This document shows positions 33,544 to 41,706 of a stretch of 64,000 bases of DNA, in pieces. The notes below the pieces were generated by a model. The model was not told where the DNA came from and searched no databases. It was given only the letters and a program-made list of their open reading frames with translations. The stretch covers positions 62,001 through 126,000 of the forward strand of contig CANQPS010000001.1 in NCBI GenBank assembly GCA_947625785.1, in the 5' to 3' direction. Position 1 is the stretch's first letter. Each line of letters opens with the position of its first letter. Both the position numbers and the translations under genes were made by a program. Source of the stretch: an uncultured Clostridia bacterium. Its GTDB lineage: Bacteria; Bacillota; Clostridia; Oscillospirales; Acutalibacteraceae.

Positions 33544-33586
33544 TTGTGCAAAAGTTATAAAAATAACTATTGACTATTGTGCAAAA
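33544..33586 (+). promoter_or_regulatory. direct repeat over the promoter of the SipW locus
   Basis: TTGTGCAAAA occurs at 33544-33553 and 33577-33586, exactly 33 bp apart (three helical turns). The second copy lies in the spacer just after the -35 box. It is a candidate activator or repressor site. Confidence 0.4.
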
Positions 33587-33598
33587 ATGTATTATAAT
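33570..33598 (+). promoter_or_regulatory. promoter of the SipW locus
   Basis: TTGACT (33570-33575), a 17-base spacer and TATAAT (33593-33598). The leader to ATG 33709 is about 104 bases. The rest of the 33432-33708 gap holds only AT-rich sequence. Confidence 0.78.
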
Positions 33599-33708
33599 CC
33601 TAATTGTAATTAAATCAATTAAAAATGTCATTCCCAAATTATAAAAAGTTATTGATTTTATATAAGCATTATAAAATAAAAATTAATGAACTTTTGGAGG
33701 AGAAAACA

Positions 33709-34416
33709 ATGACTATTAAATATATTATAAAATTAAAAGATGATACACCTATAAATCAAGATTTTGAAATGAATAAAAGAAAAATATTTTATTATGATAA
33801 TTATAGATTTCAATATCAACAGGATTTTGAAATACCTATTATTAATATAGATGGCGGAGGAATAAATATTCATTATTATAGGGTGAATGATAGGGGAGAG
33901 CCTGTTGATAATAATGGTATAGTCGTAGAAAGTCCGGAATTGGCACAATCTATAAGTGAAACAGAAATTTTTGTATATGAAGGAAGTACATCATTAGCAT
34001 ATAATTTATCAGGTTATGAAATAACTGCTCATAACATTGGCGGTTACACATATAATAATTATTATATTGATAAAATTGTCGGAGAAGATAAAACAGTTAA
34101 AGTTCCCGTTACTGTGTCAAATCCTAATAGAGATGTTTATTTTGGCTACATATTAAATAAAATAGGTTGTACTTTAAATATTATTAAAAGTGCTGAAACA
34201 GAAGATAATGAGAGTTATATTTTTGAAATAATCATTACAAATTTGGATTATAAATTTTTAGAATATTTTTATAGAACTGTACAAGAAAATAGCTTGAAAA
34301 TCCTCAAACATTTTAGAATAGGTAAATATGATTTTGAAGAAATAATAAATTGGCTTTTTAGTTATGGCAATCTTCATTACAATGTAAACGATTATATTCT
34401 GAATAAAATAGGTTAA
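33709..34416 (+). CDS. probable degenerate surface or pilin-like protein upstream of sipW
   Basis: From ATG 33709 (GGAGGAG 7 bases upstream) the product has 235 residues and lacks a signal peptide and any cell-wall anchor. The middle (NIHYYRVNDRGEPVDNNG ... GYEITAHNIGGYTYNN) is MucBP-like. The segment after VYFGYILNK (TLNIIKSAETEDNESYIFEI) resembles a SpaA/prealbumin-like pilin repeat, but its second half is off-pattern. ILNKIG occurs twice, the second time as the C-terminus. I infer a truncated remnant of a larger matrix or pilin-type protein whose usual partner is the SipW peptidase that follows. The domain matches are by eye and weak. Confidence 0.55.
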   Translation: MTIKYIIKLKDDTPINQDFEMNKRKIFYYDNYRFQYQQDFEIPIINIDGGGINIHYYRVNDRGEPVDNNGIVVESPELAQSISETEIFVYEGSTSLAYNLSGYEITAHNIGGYTYNNYYIDKIVGEDKTVKVPVTVSNPNRDVYFGYILNKIGCTLNIIKSAETEDNESYIFEIIITNLDYKFLEYFYRTVQENSLKILKHFRIGKYDFEEIINWLFSYGNLHYNVNDYILNKIG

Positions 34417-34468
34417 TAAATTATATTAGATTTATAAATAAATAAAAATAGGAGATGAATGGATAGTT

Positions 34469-35011
34469 TTGCGTTTATCAAAAATTTTTAGAAATATTGG
34501 TTTATATTCTATGATAGTTATTTTACTATTAATAGTAGTTATGGTTGCTATACCGCAACTGTTTGGAATGAAAGCATATAAAATTTTAGAGGAAAGTATG
34601 GAGCCTAAATATTCAAAAGGTAGTTTAATTTATGTCAAGAGTATATCTCCAAGAGAACTTCACATTGGTGATGATATAACATTCATCAAAGATAATTCAT
34701 TAACCGTTGTAACTCACAGAATAGTTGACATATCAAAAGATAAACAATATTTTACAACAAAAGGTATAGCAGATAAATTAAATGATGAAGGACCGGTTTA
34801 TTGTATGAATATAATTGGTGTACCCAAAATTGCAATACCATATTTAGGGTATATTATGAATTACTTTGAAACAAATTATGGCAGAGTATTTGGAATAGGT
34901 ATTATAGTTTTGTTAGTTTCGTTTGCATTATTTCCTGTTAAAAGCGGTAAAAAATCTAAATCTAAACATAAGACAAAAATAATAAAAGGTAATTTTGCAA
35001 GTGAAGTGTAG
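34469..35011 (+). CDS. sipW: SipW-type signal peptidase I
   Basis: The 180-residue membrane peptidase belongs to the ER/archaeal-type family that uses a Ser-His pair: Ser43 in EESMEPKYSKGSLI and His83 in VTHRIV. There are membrane helices at about residues 12-33 and 140-155 and a Lys-rich tail. In Bacillus, SipW processes the biofilm fibre protein TasA. The start is TTG 34469 with AGGAGAT about 13 bases upstream; the nearby ATG is out of frame. No intact TasA-like substrate gene is adjacent, only fragments. Confidence 0.88.
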   Translation: MRLSKIFRNIGLYSMIVILLLIVVMVAIPQLFGMKAYKILEESMEPKYSKGSLIYVKSISPRELHIGDDITFIKDNSLTVVTHRIVDISKDKQYFTTKGIADKLNDEGPVYCMNIIGVPKIAIPYLGYIMNYFETNYGRVFGIGIIVLLVSFALFPVKSGKKSKSKHKTKIIKGNFASEV

Positions 35012-35047
35012 ATTATATAAGATAGCCCCGCAATAAAATTTGTATCA

Positions 35048-35065
35048 AAGCGATATAATTCGCTT
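35048..35065 (+). other. short hairpin after sipW
   Basis: AAGCGA and TCGCTT pair around TATAAT. No T-run follows, so termination is doubtful. Confidence 0.35.
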
Positions 35066-35096
35066 ATGATAAATAAATTAATTAAAGGAGTATTTT

Positions 35097-35246
35097 ATGA
35101 AAAAGAAAGTTTTGTTTGCAAATGTAATTTTGTCTGCGGCACAATCTGTATTTACTGTTGAAAAACCGTTTTATTTTAATGACTGTAATGTCAGAACCGG
35201 CACTGGTAAACTTGGAAATCTTTTAATAGATTTTGAGGAATATTAG
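35097..35246 (+). pseudogene. 49-residue fragment, possible remnant of a SipW-dependent secreted protein
   Basis: A frame with a good ribosome site (AAAGGAG, 6 bases before ATG) encodes 49 residues starting MKKKVLFANVILSAAQSVFT and ending LLIDFEEY. The start looks like a weak secretion signal, but the protein stops early. Placed right after sipW, it is best read as the decayed start of a substrate gene. A real small peptide is the alternative. Confidence 0.4.
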
Positions 35247-35404
35247 AGCGATAATTAAAAGTGCTGTATCATTATCAAACATAATTTAAATCGTATCTTT
35301 GCGAATTTAGAAAAACTTATAAAATGATAAATATATGACACAAGACGAGGTTAAAAGCACCTTAGTAAATGATTTAAAATTAATAGAATAGGGGATTTAC
35401 ATAT
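35247..35404 (+). other. degenerate non-coding stretch in the SipW locus
   Basis: This AT-rich stretch holds only a short frame of 18 codons (ATG near 35334) and many stops. It looks like eroded coding sequence rather than a regulatory region. Confidence 0.35.
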
Positions 35405-35518
35405 ATGAAAAAAAGATATATTTCTGTTTTATCGTCTATTGTTATGAAATCATTTATGATAACTAATGGAGCATTGGTATTTTTTTATCAAAATGAGAAC
35501 ATTATTGATACAGGATAG
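35405..35518 (+). pseudogene. 37-residue fragment resembling a TasA-type signal peptide
   Basis: The frame encodes MKKRYISVLSS and, further on, MITNGALVFFYQ. The latter resembles the end of SipW-dependent signal peptides, which run into a TxGxLAYFTD pattern, with the Ala-Tyr-Phe core changed. It stops after 37 residues. I infer a decayed TasA-like or camelysin-like precursor. Confidence 0.4.
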
Positions 35519-35666
35519 CTGTGACATTAAATTAATTGTAAATACAATTAAAAATGAAATTCGTTTGATTTTTTTAAGATAATAATAGATTTTAGTCAAA
35601 GTTATAGGAAGTGAATGGGTTATTTGAATTATTAATATTAAGTTTTAAGATTAAACGAGTGGTGCT
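35519..35666 (+). other. non-coding AT-rich gap
   Basis: No supportable gene, hairpin or promoter consensus is seen here. Confidence 0.4.
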
Positions 35667-36251
35667 ATGTTAAAGAGAGTTATTATAGTATTGCCATTAA
35701 TTATGATTATTTTAGATATATTCAGTATACAATTCACATATTGTCTTGGAGAGGGGGCTGTAAAATTTAAAGATACAAATGAAGTAATAGAATACCCATT
35801 AGTATCTTTTAGAGAAAAATATTTATTAAATAATAATATAGTTCAGAGATTAGCCTTAGATAATATTGATAACAATAAAAAAGGCATTTCTTCTATGATG
35901 TGTATGGTAAATGAGAAGGCAGGTACTGAACATATATATACTGACACAGAAATTTTATTTTATGACGATAAAATAAAATTACATAAACAAAACATAATAT
36001 ATCCCATAAGGTTCGATAGTAATATTTATGAAAATATTATACTGAATAATATTGGTAATGGGTGCCAAAAACTCAAATCTTTTAATATATGGCGATTTAC
36101 AGCAGAATATTATAGAGATGCACCACCTTATGTCGTATATACGGGTGAAGATAGTAATATTATGAAAGCATTAATCCCAACAATTATTGTAGGGGGAGTA
36201 GCAATTTTATTGATAGTTATTTCTGCTGTGCATAAAAAATTGAATAAATAA
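35667..36251 (+). CDS. membrane-anchored protein of unknown function
   Basis: The 194-residue product has an N-terminal hydrophobic segment (VIIVLPLIMIILDIFSI) that could be a signal peptide or anchor. A polar extracytoplasmic middle of about 130 residues with two cysteines follows, then a C-terminal membrane helix (ALIPTIIVGGVAILLIVISAV) and a short basic tail. This is the layout of a type I surface protein. I do not recognise the family. Its ribosome site is weak. It closes the SipW region and ends at a strong bidirectional terminator. Confidence 0.65.
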   Translation: MLKRVIIVLPLIMIILDIFSIQFTYCLGEGAVKFKDTNEVIEYPLVSFREKYLLNNNIVQRLALDNIDNNKKGISSMMCMVNEKAGTEHIYTDTEILFYDDKIKLHKQNIIYPIRFDSNIYENIILNNIGNGCQKLKSFNIWRFTAEYYRDAPPYVVYTGEDSNIMKALIPTIIVGGVAILLIVISAVHKKLNK

Positions 36252-36254
36252 AAT

Positions 36255-36293
36255 AAAGTGGGAGTTACGAGTTTTTTCGTAATTCCCACTTTT
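36255..36293. terminator. bidirectional terminator
   Basis: Arms AAAGTGGGAGTTACGA and TCGTAATTCCCACTTT, with Ts on the plus side and the complementary run on the minus side. It separates two convergent genes. Confidence 0.93.
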
Positions 36294-36298
36294 GATTT

Positions 36299-38812
36299 TT
36301 ACTTTATAATAACAACAGGTTTTTTACTGCTGTCAAGATATGATAATAATTTTAGCATATCTGTTGCTTTAATATCAATACAGCCGTCTGTTGCACTAAG
36401 TTTTCCGTTAAATCCGCAAATTGTAAGGTTAGAACCTTTATTTGCATTAGCGGAATCTTTTGTAATGCCATCGCCGTTAAAGTCAAAGAATATGCAATAA
36501 TTTAATTGATTGGATTTAAACATATAGTACACATCTTTGTAATTTAAATTGACAGCAAGGTATCTGTTTTGAAGGGTATTATAATAAGGTGAAGTTTCAT
36601 CTGTAATTAATACTGTATTTTCGAGTATGGTTGTGAAGTTTAGGTTAGTGGTAGGTTTTTCTGTTCCGAAGGCGAATAATATATTAAAAGTACCTTTTGG
36701 GGATGTATATTTATTTTTGCCGTAGTCCTCGGATATGCCATTTTTTCCGAGATATGCCTCACAATCAAAAAGTTGTTTCCAATTATTTTTATCATATTGA
36801 TAAAGTGTTAAATGGGCAGTGGAATTACCCTCAGAGATTATCTCAATTTTTTGTTGATGTGCCTGTGCAAATATCATATCATCGCTTAAACCGTCAGACA
36901 CTACTATTTGTATTGTGGCATCATAGGTAAATGTTGTGTTTTCCGGAACGCTCTGACTTATGATATAACCCTTTTCAACTACTGAACTATAAGCGTGTGC
37001 TATTTCGACATTAATATTTACATTGGCAAGATTATTTTCATCTATAAGTTTTTTTGCATTGTCAGGAGTTTCACCTATAAGATAAGGTATAGTAGCACAT
37101 TTATCACTATCATCATAATTTATACTACCTAATATTGCTGTATTAGAGTTTAAGTTATTTGATATTAGAGATTCGTTTTTCTGAGAAGTGTTAAGATTGT
37201 TTTCAGAAGAATTTTTTGAATTAAATAATAAAAGATATATTAAAATTGCGACTATAAGTATTACTCCTGCGACAGATAATATTAATAATAACTTTATATT
37301 TTTTTGTGGTTTTAAATCATCTTTACCGTCAGAATTATCCATAGATTCAGCGTTAAGTTTTTTTAATTTTTCTGTTTCGGAATTTTTTTGATTTTCCTTT
37401 ACATAATTTTCTAAATCTAAAAGTTCTTCTTTTGAATTATCAATATTGTTGCTGATATTAGTATTTTCGTCAGCTTTTGGATTATGAATTACTATATTAT
37501 CATCATTTTTTGTATTACTGTTTTTATCAGATATTACGACAACTTCAATGCTGTCTTTTGTTTTAGAAACAGTTTTTAACTTAATATTTGGTTTAACAGT
37601 ACGATTAGGTTTATAAGTTTTTGTATATATATGTTTTTTTTCTGTTTTTTCCGGAATGTCGGGATTAGATTTTTCTTTTTTATCATCTTTTATATTTTTA
37701 GTAGTTTTAACGATTTTAAAATGCGATTTACTGCCATTTATTGATATAGTTTTAACAGTTGAATTATTAGTACTTGTTTCTATAATAGTTTTGCCGACAG
37801 AATTATCATTAAGATTTTCAAAAAAACTGCTTTCAAAATCACTGTTGAGTGACGGCAAATTTGATGTTGTAATAGGAGTTAAATTGATATTTTTATATTT
37901 AAAATCATTTTCCTCCACCAATTCGTCAAAGTAATCAATTAAAGCATTTTTAAGGTCGCTTGCTCCGAGCCAACGCTCATTTGGATTTACCTTGCAGCAT
38001 TTTTGGATAATTTTATTAATTGTATCGTTGGCATTAACGGGCTTAGGAAGCGAGTCGCTAAAAATCCTTTTATAAATAAAATTATTATATTCTTTTGATT
38101 TAAGGTTTTCAGGATTATCGGGCATAAACGGCAGCCTGCAGTTATTAAAAAGATAATATAATATTATGCCAAGTGAATATAGATTAGATGAGTTTGTAAT
38201 TATATTGTCTTTATATTCTTCTGGAGAAGCGTATTCCATAGCTTTTAGTTTAGTGGAATTGTCATAAAATTTTGCAAGTTTTTCGCTGCAGCAAAAATCT
38301 CCCAAGAGGAAATTATCTTTTTCGTCTATAAAAATTGTATCTGTTGATAAATGACTGTGAACGACACCTTTACATTCTGCAATTTCCAATGAACCACAGA
38401 TATTTATAGCCATTTTTATAACATCAATTTCTGTAAGACTTCTTTCGCAAAGAATTTCGGTTAAATTTTTTAGAGGTGCAGAACGCAAAAATATATCATA
38501 TACAGAATTATTATTACTATGCACGACTTTTACGGCATCATATGTATTTATATTTGAGAAATCTTGCAGTAAATCGGAAACTTTAACTTCATCAAGTAAA
38601 GTTTCTAACATAATTTTTCTTGTTGCAACAGCCTCAACAGATATATCGTTTTTATTATCGAGTGGTATAATAATATGTTTTATATGGGAATAGCGTATTT
38701 TTCCGTTAATCATAGCACTTGCAATATGAGTTTTACTGAAATGGTTCAGCCTTATAGCTGCACCAACAATCCAAGAACCCCATAACGGAGAATAGTTGTA
38801 TATGTTAGACAT
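36299..38812 (-). CDS. pseudokinase, membrane anchor, PASTA and L,D-transpeptidase-like fusion protein
   Basis: The 837-residue protein has a Ser/Thr-kinase-like domain (about 10-300) whose catalytic loop reads HSHLSTDT (152-159) where HRDLKPEN is expected. The DFG position is DFC (172-174) and no Gly-rich loop is visible, while the SPEE (196-199) and NPNER (276-280) landmarks remain. A Lys/Asn-rich linker (300-505), one membrane helix (507-530) and one PASTA domain (about 570-640) follow. The C-terminal part (about 650-837) looks like a YkuD L,D-transpeptidase: SATDGCIDI with Cys811 and a DMLKLLSYLD...KKPVVII ending, but the expected upstream His is not seen. GGGAGG precedes ATG. It has its own minus-strand promoter. 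Confidence 0.75.
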   Translation of the reverse strand: MSNIYNYSPLWGSWIVGAAIRLNHFSKTHIASAMINGKIRYSHIKHIIIPLDNKNDISVEAVATRKIMLETLLDEVKVSDLLQDFSNINTYDAVKVVHSNNNSVYDIFLRSAPLKNLTEILCERSLTEIDVIKMAINICGSLEIAECKGVVHSHLSTDTIFIDEKDNFLLGDFCCSEKLAKFYDNSTKLKAMEYASPEEYKDNIITNSSNLYSLGIILYYLFNNCRLPFMPDNPENLKSKEYNNFIYKRIFSDSLPKPVNANDTINKIIQKCCKVNPNERWLGASDLKNALIDYFDELVEENDFKYKNINLTPITTSNLPSLNSDFESSFFENLNDNSVGKTIIETSTNNSTVKTISINGSKSHFKIVKTTKNIKDDKKEKSNPDIPEKTEKKHIYTKTYKPNRTVKPNIKLKTVSKTKDSIEVVVISDKNSNTKNDDNIVIHNPKADENTNISNNIDNSKEELLDLENYVKENQKNSETEKLKKLNAESMDNSDGKDDLKPQKNIKLLLILSVAGVILIVAILIYLLLFNSKNSSENNLNTSQKNESLISNNLNSNTAILGSINYDDSDKCATIPYLIGETPDNAKKLIDENNLANVNINVEIAHAYSSVVEKGYIISQSVPENTTFTYDATIQIVVSDGLSDDMIFAQAHQQKIEIISEGNSTAHLTLYQYDKNNWKQLFDCEAYLGKNGISEDYGKNKYTSPKGTFNILFAFGTEKPTTNLNFTTILENTVLITDETSPYYNTLQNRYLAVNLNYKDVYYMFKSNQLNYCIFFDFNGDGITKDSANANKGSNLTICGFNGKLSATDGCIDIKATDMLKLLSYLDSSKKPVVIIK

Positions 38813-38898
38813 ATTAATTACCTCCCTTCTTAAATCCCTTTTTTGATTAGTAACTTTTTCATTTAATAAGATTTATTTTTTGTAAATAAAGCATTTTA

Positions 38899-38927
38899 AT
38901 TATAACATATTATGTGACAATCTACAA
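38899..38927 (-). promoter_or_regulatory. promoter of the pseudokinase-PASTA gene
   Basis: On the minus strand, TTGTAG (38927-38922), a 17-base spacer and TATAAT (38904-38899). Confidence 0.65.
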
Positions 38928-38985
38928 CATATAATTTGATATAAAGTTGAGTTTAATGTTTATATCTATATATAATCATTTATCA

Positions 38986-39014
38986 TTGACAAAATTATAC
39001 TGTTATTATATAAT
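38986..39014 (+). promoter_or_regulatory. promoter upstream of the methyltransferase gene
   Basis: A perfect TTGACA (38986-38991), a 17-base spacer and a perfect TATAAT (39009-39014). Transcription should begin near 39021. Confidence 0.85.
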
Positions 39015-39025
39015 ATAAGCAGTCG

Positions 39026-39062
39026 AGCTAATGATTAATTTTTGGTCATTAGCTGTTTTTTA
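39026..39062 (+). terminator. leader terminator directly after the promoter
   Basis: Perfect 9-bp arms AGCTAATGA and TCATTAGCT with an 11-base loop, then G and a run of Ts to 39062. It begins about 5 bases after the predicted transcript start and before the TTG start at 39080. It therefore acts as an attenuator, or the transcript is a ~40-base RNA. Confidence 0.75.
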
Positions 39063-39079
39063 TTAGAGGGTGGGAGATT

Positions 39080-40264
39080 TTGGAAAGGGATTTACGAAGT
39101 ATAGTAGAATTAATTGTGAGTAATGGCTCATATAAATTTGTGTTTAGTGATTTAAAAGATAAGAATAATATTTATAAAAGGACTGTTATTCAAAAAATTA
39201 ATAATATATATCAAGCTGAGCGTTACACTGAAAAGCAGGTTGTGCATAAAAATATAAATACTTCTGATATTATATATTATATCTGTGAACCTATAAATAA
39301 CGACTATAAACAATGTACAGCGTGGGATAATGATAAGGAGTATCATATTAAAATATCTAAAAAAGGCAAGGTTCTTTTTTCTAAGAATATTACAGACGGT
39401 AATGTCCCTAAAAAGAAAATATCAAATAACAAACAAAAAGATTATATTCTTAAAGAAGGAACTGTAATACCTCCGTTAGTAGATATGGGTATTTTCACTA
39501 ATGAAGGAAAAATCATAAAATCTATGTATGATAAATATAAACAAATAAATAGATTTTTAGAGATTATAGATGATGAAATTTCAAAAATCCAAGATAAAGA
39601 TGAATTTAATATTATAGATTTTGGTTGTGGAAAGTCATATTTTACATTTATATTATATTATTATTGCACATACATAAAGAATATAAATACTAATATAATA
39701 GGTGTTGATTTAAAAGAAGATGTTATTAAAAACTGTAATAATATTGCCCAGAAATACGGCTATAATAATTTAAAATTTGTAAGCGGAGATATAAAAGACT
39801 ATACCGGTAACAATCGCATTGATATGGTTATTACATTACACGCCTGTGATACCGCAACCGATTATGCCTTATTTAATGCCATATCTTGGAATACAAATAT
39901 GATTTTTTCAGTACCGTGCTGTCAGCACGAACTCAATGCCCAAATAAAAAGTAATGAGTATTCTATATTGACAAGATATGGTATAGTTAAAGAAAGAATA
40001 TCTGCATTATTTACAGACGCAATAAGGGCTAATTTATTGGAGTGTTGTGGTTATAAAACTCAGTTGTTGGAATTTATAGACTTTGAGCATACCCAAAAAA
40101 ATATATTGATAAGAGCAACTAAAAGAAAAAATCCAAATTTTTTGCAGCAGAGAGCCTTTTATTGTGAGGTTTTAAATCTTATTAAAGAATTCAATCTTTC
40201 TCCGATGCTTTATAATCTTTTAAGAGATAATAATAAATTTAATAATATAATGCAGGGGTTATAA
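39080..40264 (+). CDS. SAM-dependent methyltransferase (Methyltransf_32-like)
   Basis: The 394-residue product has a class I methyltransferase core in its C-terminal half: the SAM motif IIDFGCGKSYFTFILYYY (about 178-195), GVDLKEDVI, and a TLHACDTATDYAL segment. FSVPCCQHELNAQI follows, typical of a family with conserved cysteines, also seen in eukaryotic METTL25-type proteins. The N-terminal 120 residues are a separate domain. The substrate is unknown; an RNA target is plausible but unproven. TTG 39080 has GGGTGGGAG upstream. KtrB follows after 35 bases. Confidence 0.78.
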   Translation: MERDLRSIVELIVSNGSYKFVFSDLKDKNNIYKRTVIQKINNIYQAERYTEKQVVHKNINTSDIIYYICEPINNDYKQCTAWDNDKEYHIKISKKGKVLFSKNITDGNVPKKKISNNKQKDYILKEGTVIPPLVDMGIFTNEGKIIKSMYDKYKQINRFLEIIDDEISKIQDKDEFNIIDFGCGKSYFTFILYYYCTYIKNINTNIIGVDLKEDVIKNCNNIAQKYGYNNLKFVSGDIKDYTGNNRIDMVITLHACDTATDYALFNAISWNTNMIFSVPCCQHELNAQIKSNEYSILTRYGIVKERISALFTDAIRANLLECCGYKTQLLEFIDFEHTQKNILIRATKRKNPNFLQQRAFYCEVLNLIKEFNLSPMLYNLLRDNNKFNNIMQGL

Positions 40265-40299
40265 ACTTTGTAAAAATTTGCAAGGGGTGGTATATTTTA

Positions 40300-41688
40300 A
40301 TGAAGGAAGAAATAGGTCTTATAAAAAAATTAAAAAATCTTTCTGCTACACAAGTTATAGCGATAGGCTTCTTAGTTGTAATACTAATAGGAACAGCATT
40401 GTTATGTTTGCCTATATCAGTAGCAGACGGCAAGAATGTAAATTTTATAAATGGACTTTTTACAGCAACTACTTCTGTATGTGTTACGGGATTAGTTGTT
40501 GTTGATACATTTAACTATTGGAGTTTATTTGGCAAGGCAATAATATTATTGTTGATACAGTTGGGTGGATTGGGGGTAGTTAGCTTAACTACATCTGCTA
40601 TACTTATAATGAGAAAAAAAGTTGATTTGAAAAACAGATTGCTTATTGAACAAGCCTTTAATTTAGATACATTGAACGGACTTGTTGCATTTTTGATAAG
40701 AATATTAAAAGGTACATTTATAATAGAATTTTTAGGTGCCGTATGCTACTCTTTTGTATTTATAAAAGATTTTGGAATTGCAAAAGGAATATGGATTTCG
40801 ATATTTAATTCTGTATCGGCCTTTTGCAATGCGGGAATGGATATAATAGGTGAAAATAGTTTAGCTCCATATTCAAATAATATATGGGTAAATATTATTA
40901 CAATGGGACTTATTATTGTAGGTGGCATAGGTTTTATAGTATGGTGGGATATAATAAGAGTGCTGAGAAAAATTTTTAATAAAACTATGCTCTTGCGGGA
41001 TATTCTTATAAGATTGCATTTACATACGAAAATAGTTTTATCTACTACTTTTATATTAATATTATCAGGGGCTGTATTAGTATTTATATTTGAATATAAT
41101 AATCCCGATACAATAGGTAATATGTCGCTTGGCAATAAAATTCTTGCGTCATTTTTTCAATCCGTAACAACAAGAACAGGGGGATTTTACACTATTTCTC
41201 AAAAGGCTATGAACGAAAATACAGCTATTGTTTCTATGATACTTATGTTTATAGGTGGCTCGTCAGTTGGTACTGCCGGCGGCATAAAAACATCTACTAT
41301 TGCTATTATAATTATAGTTACTTATAATACTGTAAGAGGCAATAAGGATAATACGATATTCGGCAGAGTGCTTCCTATCGCTACAATTAAAAAGGCAATA
41401 GCAGTATGTATTATGAGTTTTACGGTTGTATTGTTTATGATATTTGTATTATCTGTATTTCAATCAGGTGATATTATGGATATTTCGTTTGAAGTATTTT
41501 CAGCCGTTGGAACAACAGGTTTAAGCCGTTCGTTTAGTCCGGATTTAAATATATTTGGAAGGATACTAATAATAATATGTATGTACTTTGGAAGAGTGGG
41601 ACCTATATCAATGGCTATTGCTATTGGTTATAAAAAGAGCAAAAAAAATCTTTTCTCATATCCGGAGGAAGATGTTACAGTTGGTTAA
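40300..41688 (+). CDS. ktrB: Potassium uptake channel subunit KtrB
   Basis: The 462-residue TrkH/KtrB-type membrane protein has four pore repeats with selectivity-loop motifs TSVCVTGL (first), FCNAGMDI (second), TTRTGGF (third) and GTTGLS (fourth). It takes up K+, usually with Na+ dependence, and is gated by the cytosolic KtrA ring encoded 18 bases downstream. Length matches the family. AAGGGGTGG precedes the gene. Confidence 0.95.
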   Translation: MKEEIGLIKKLKNLSATQVIAIGFLVVILIGTALLCLPISVADGKNVNFINGLFTATTSVCVTGLVVVDTFNYWSLFGKAIILLLIQLGGLGVVSLTTSAILIMRKKVDLKNRLLIEQAFNLDTLNGLVAFLIRILKGTFIIEFLGAVCYSFVFIKDFGIAKGIWISIFNSVSAFCNAGMDIIGENSLAPYSNNIWVNIITMGLIIVGGIGFIVWWDIIRVLRKIFNKTMLLRDILIRLHLHTKIVLSTTFILILSGAVLVFIFEYNNPDTIGNMSLGNKILASFFQSVTTRTGGFYTISQKAMNENTAIVSMILMFIGGSSVGTAGGIKTSTIAIIIIVTYNTVRGNKDNTIFGRVLPIATIKKAIAVCIMSFTVVLFMIFVLSVFQSGDIMDISFEVFSAVGTTGLSRSFSPDLNIFGRILIIICMYFGRVGPISMAIAIGYKKSKKNLFSYPEEDVTVG

Positions 41689-41706
41689 TAAGGGGGAACT
41701 TGTTAT

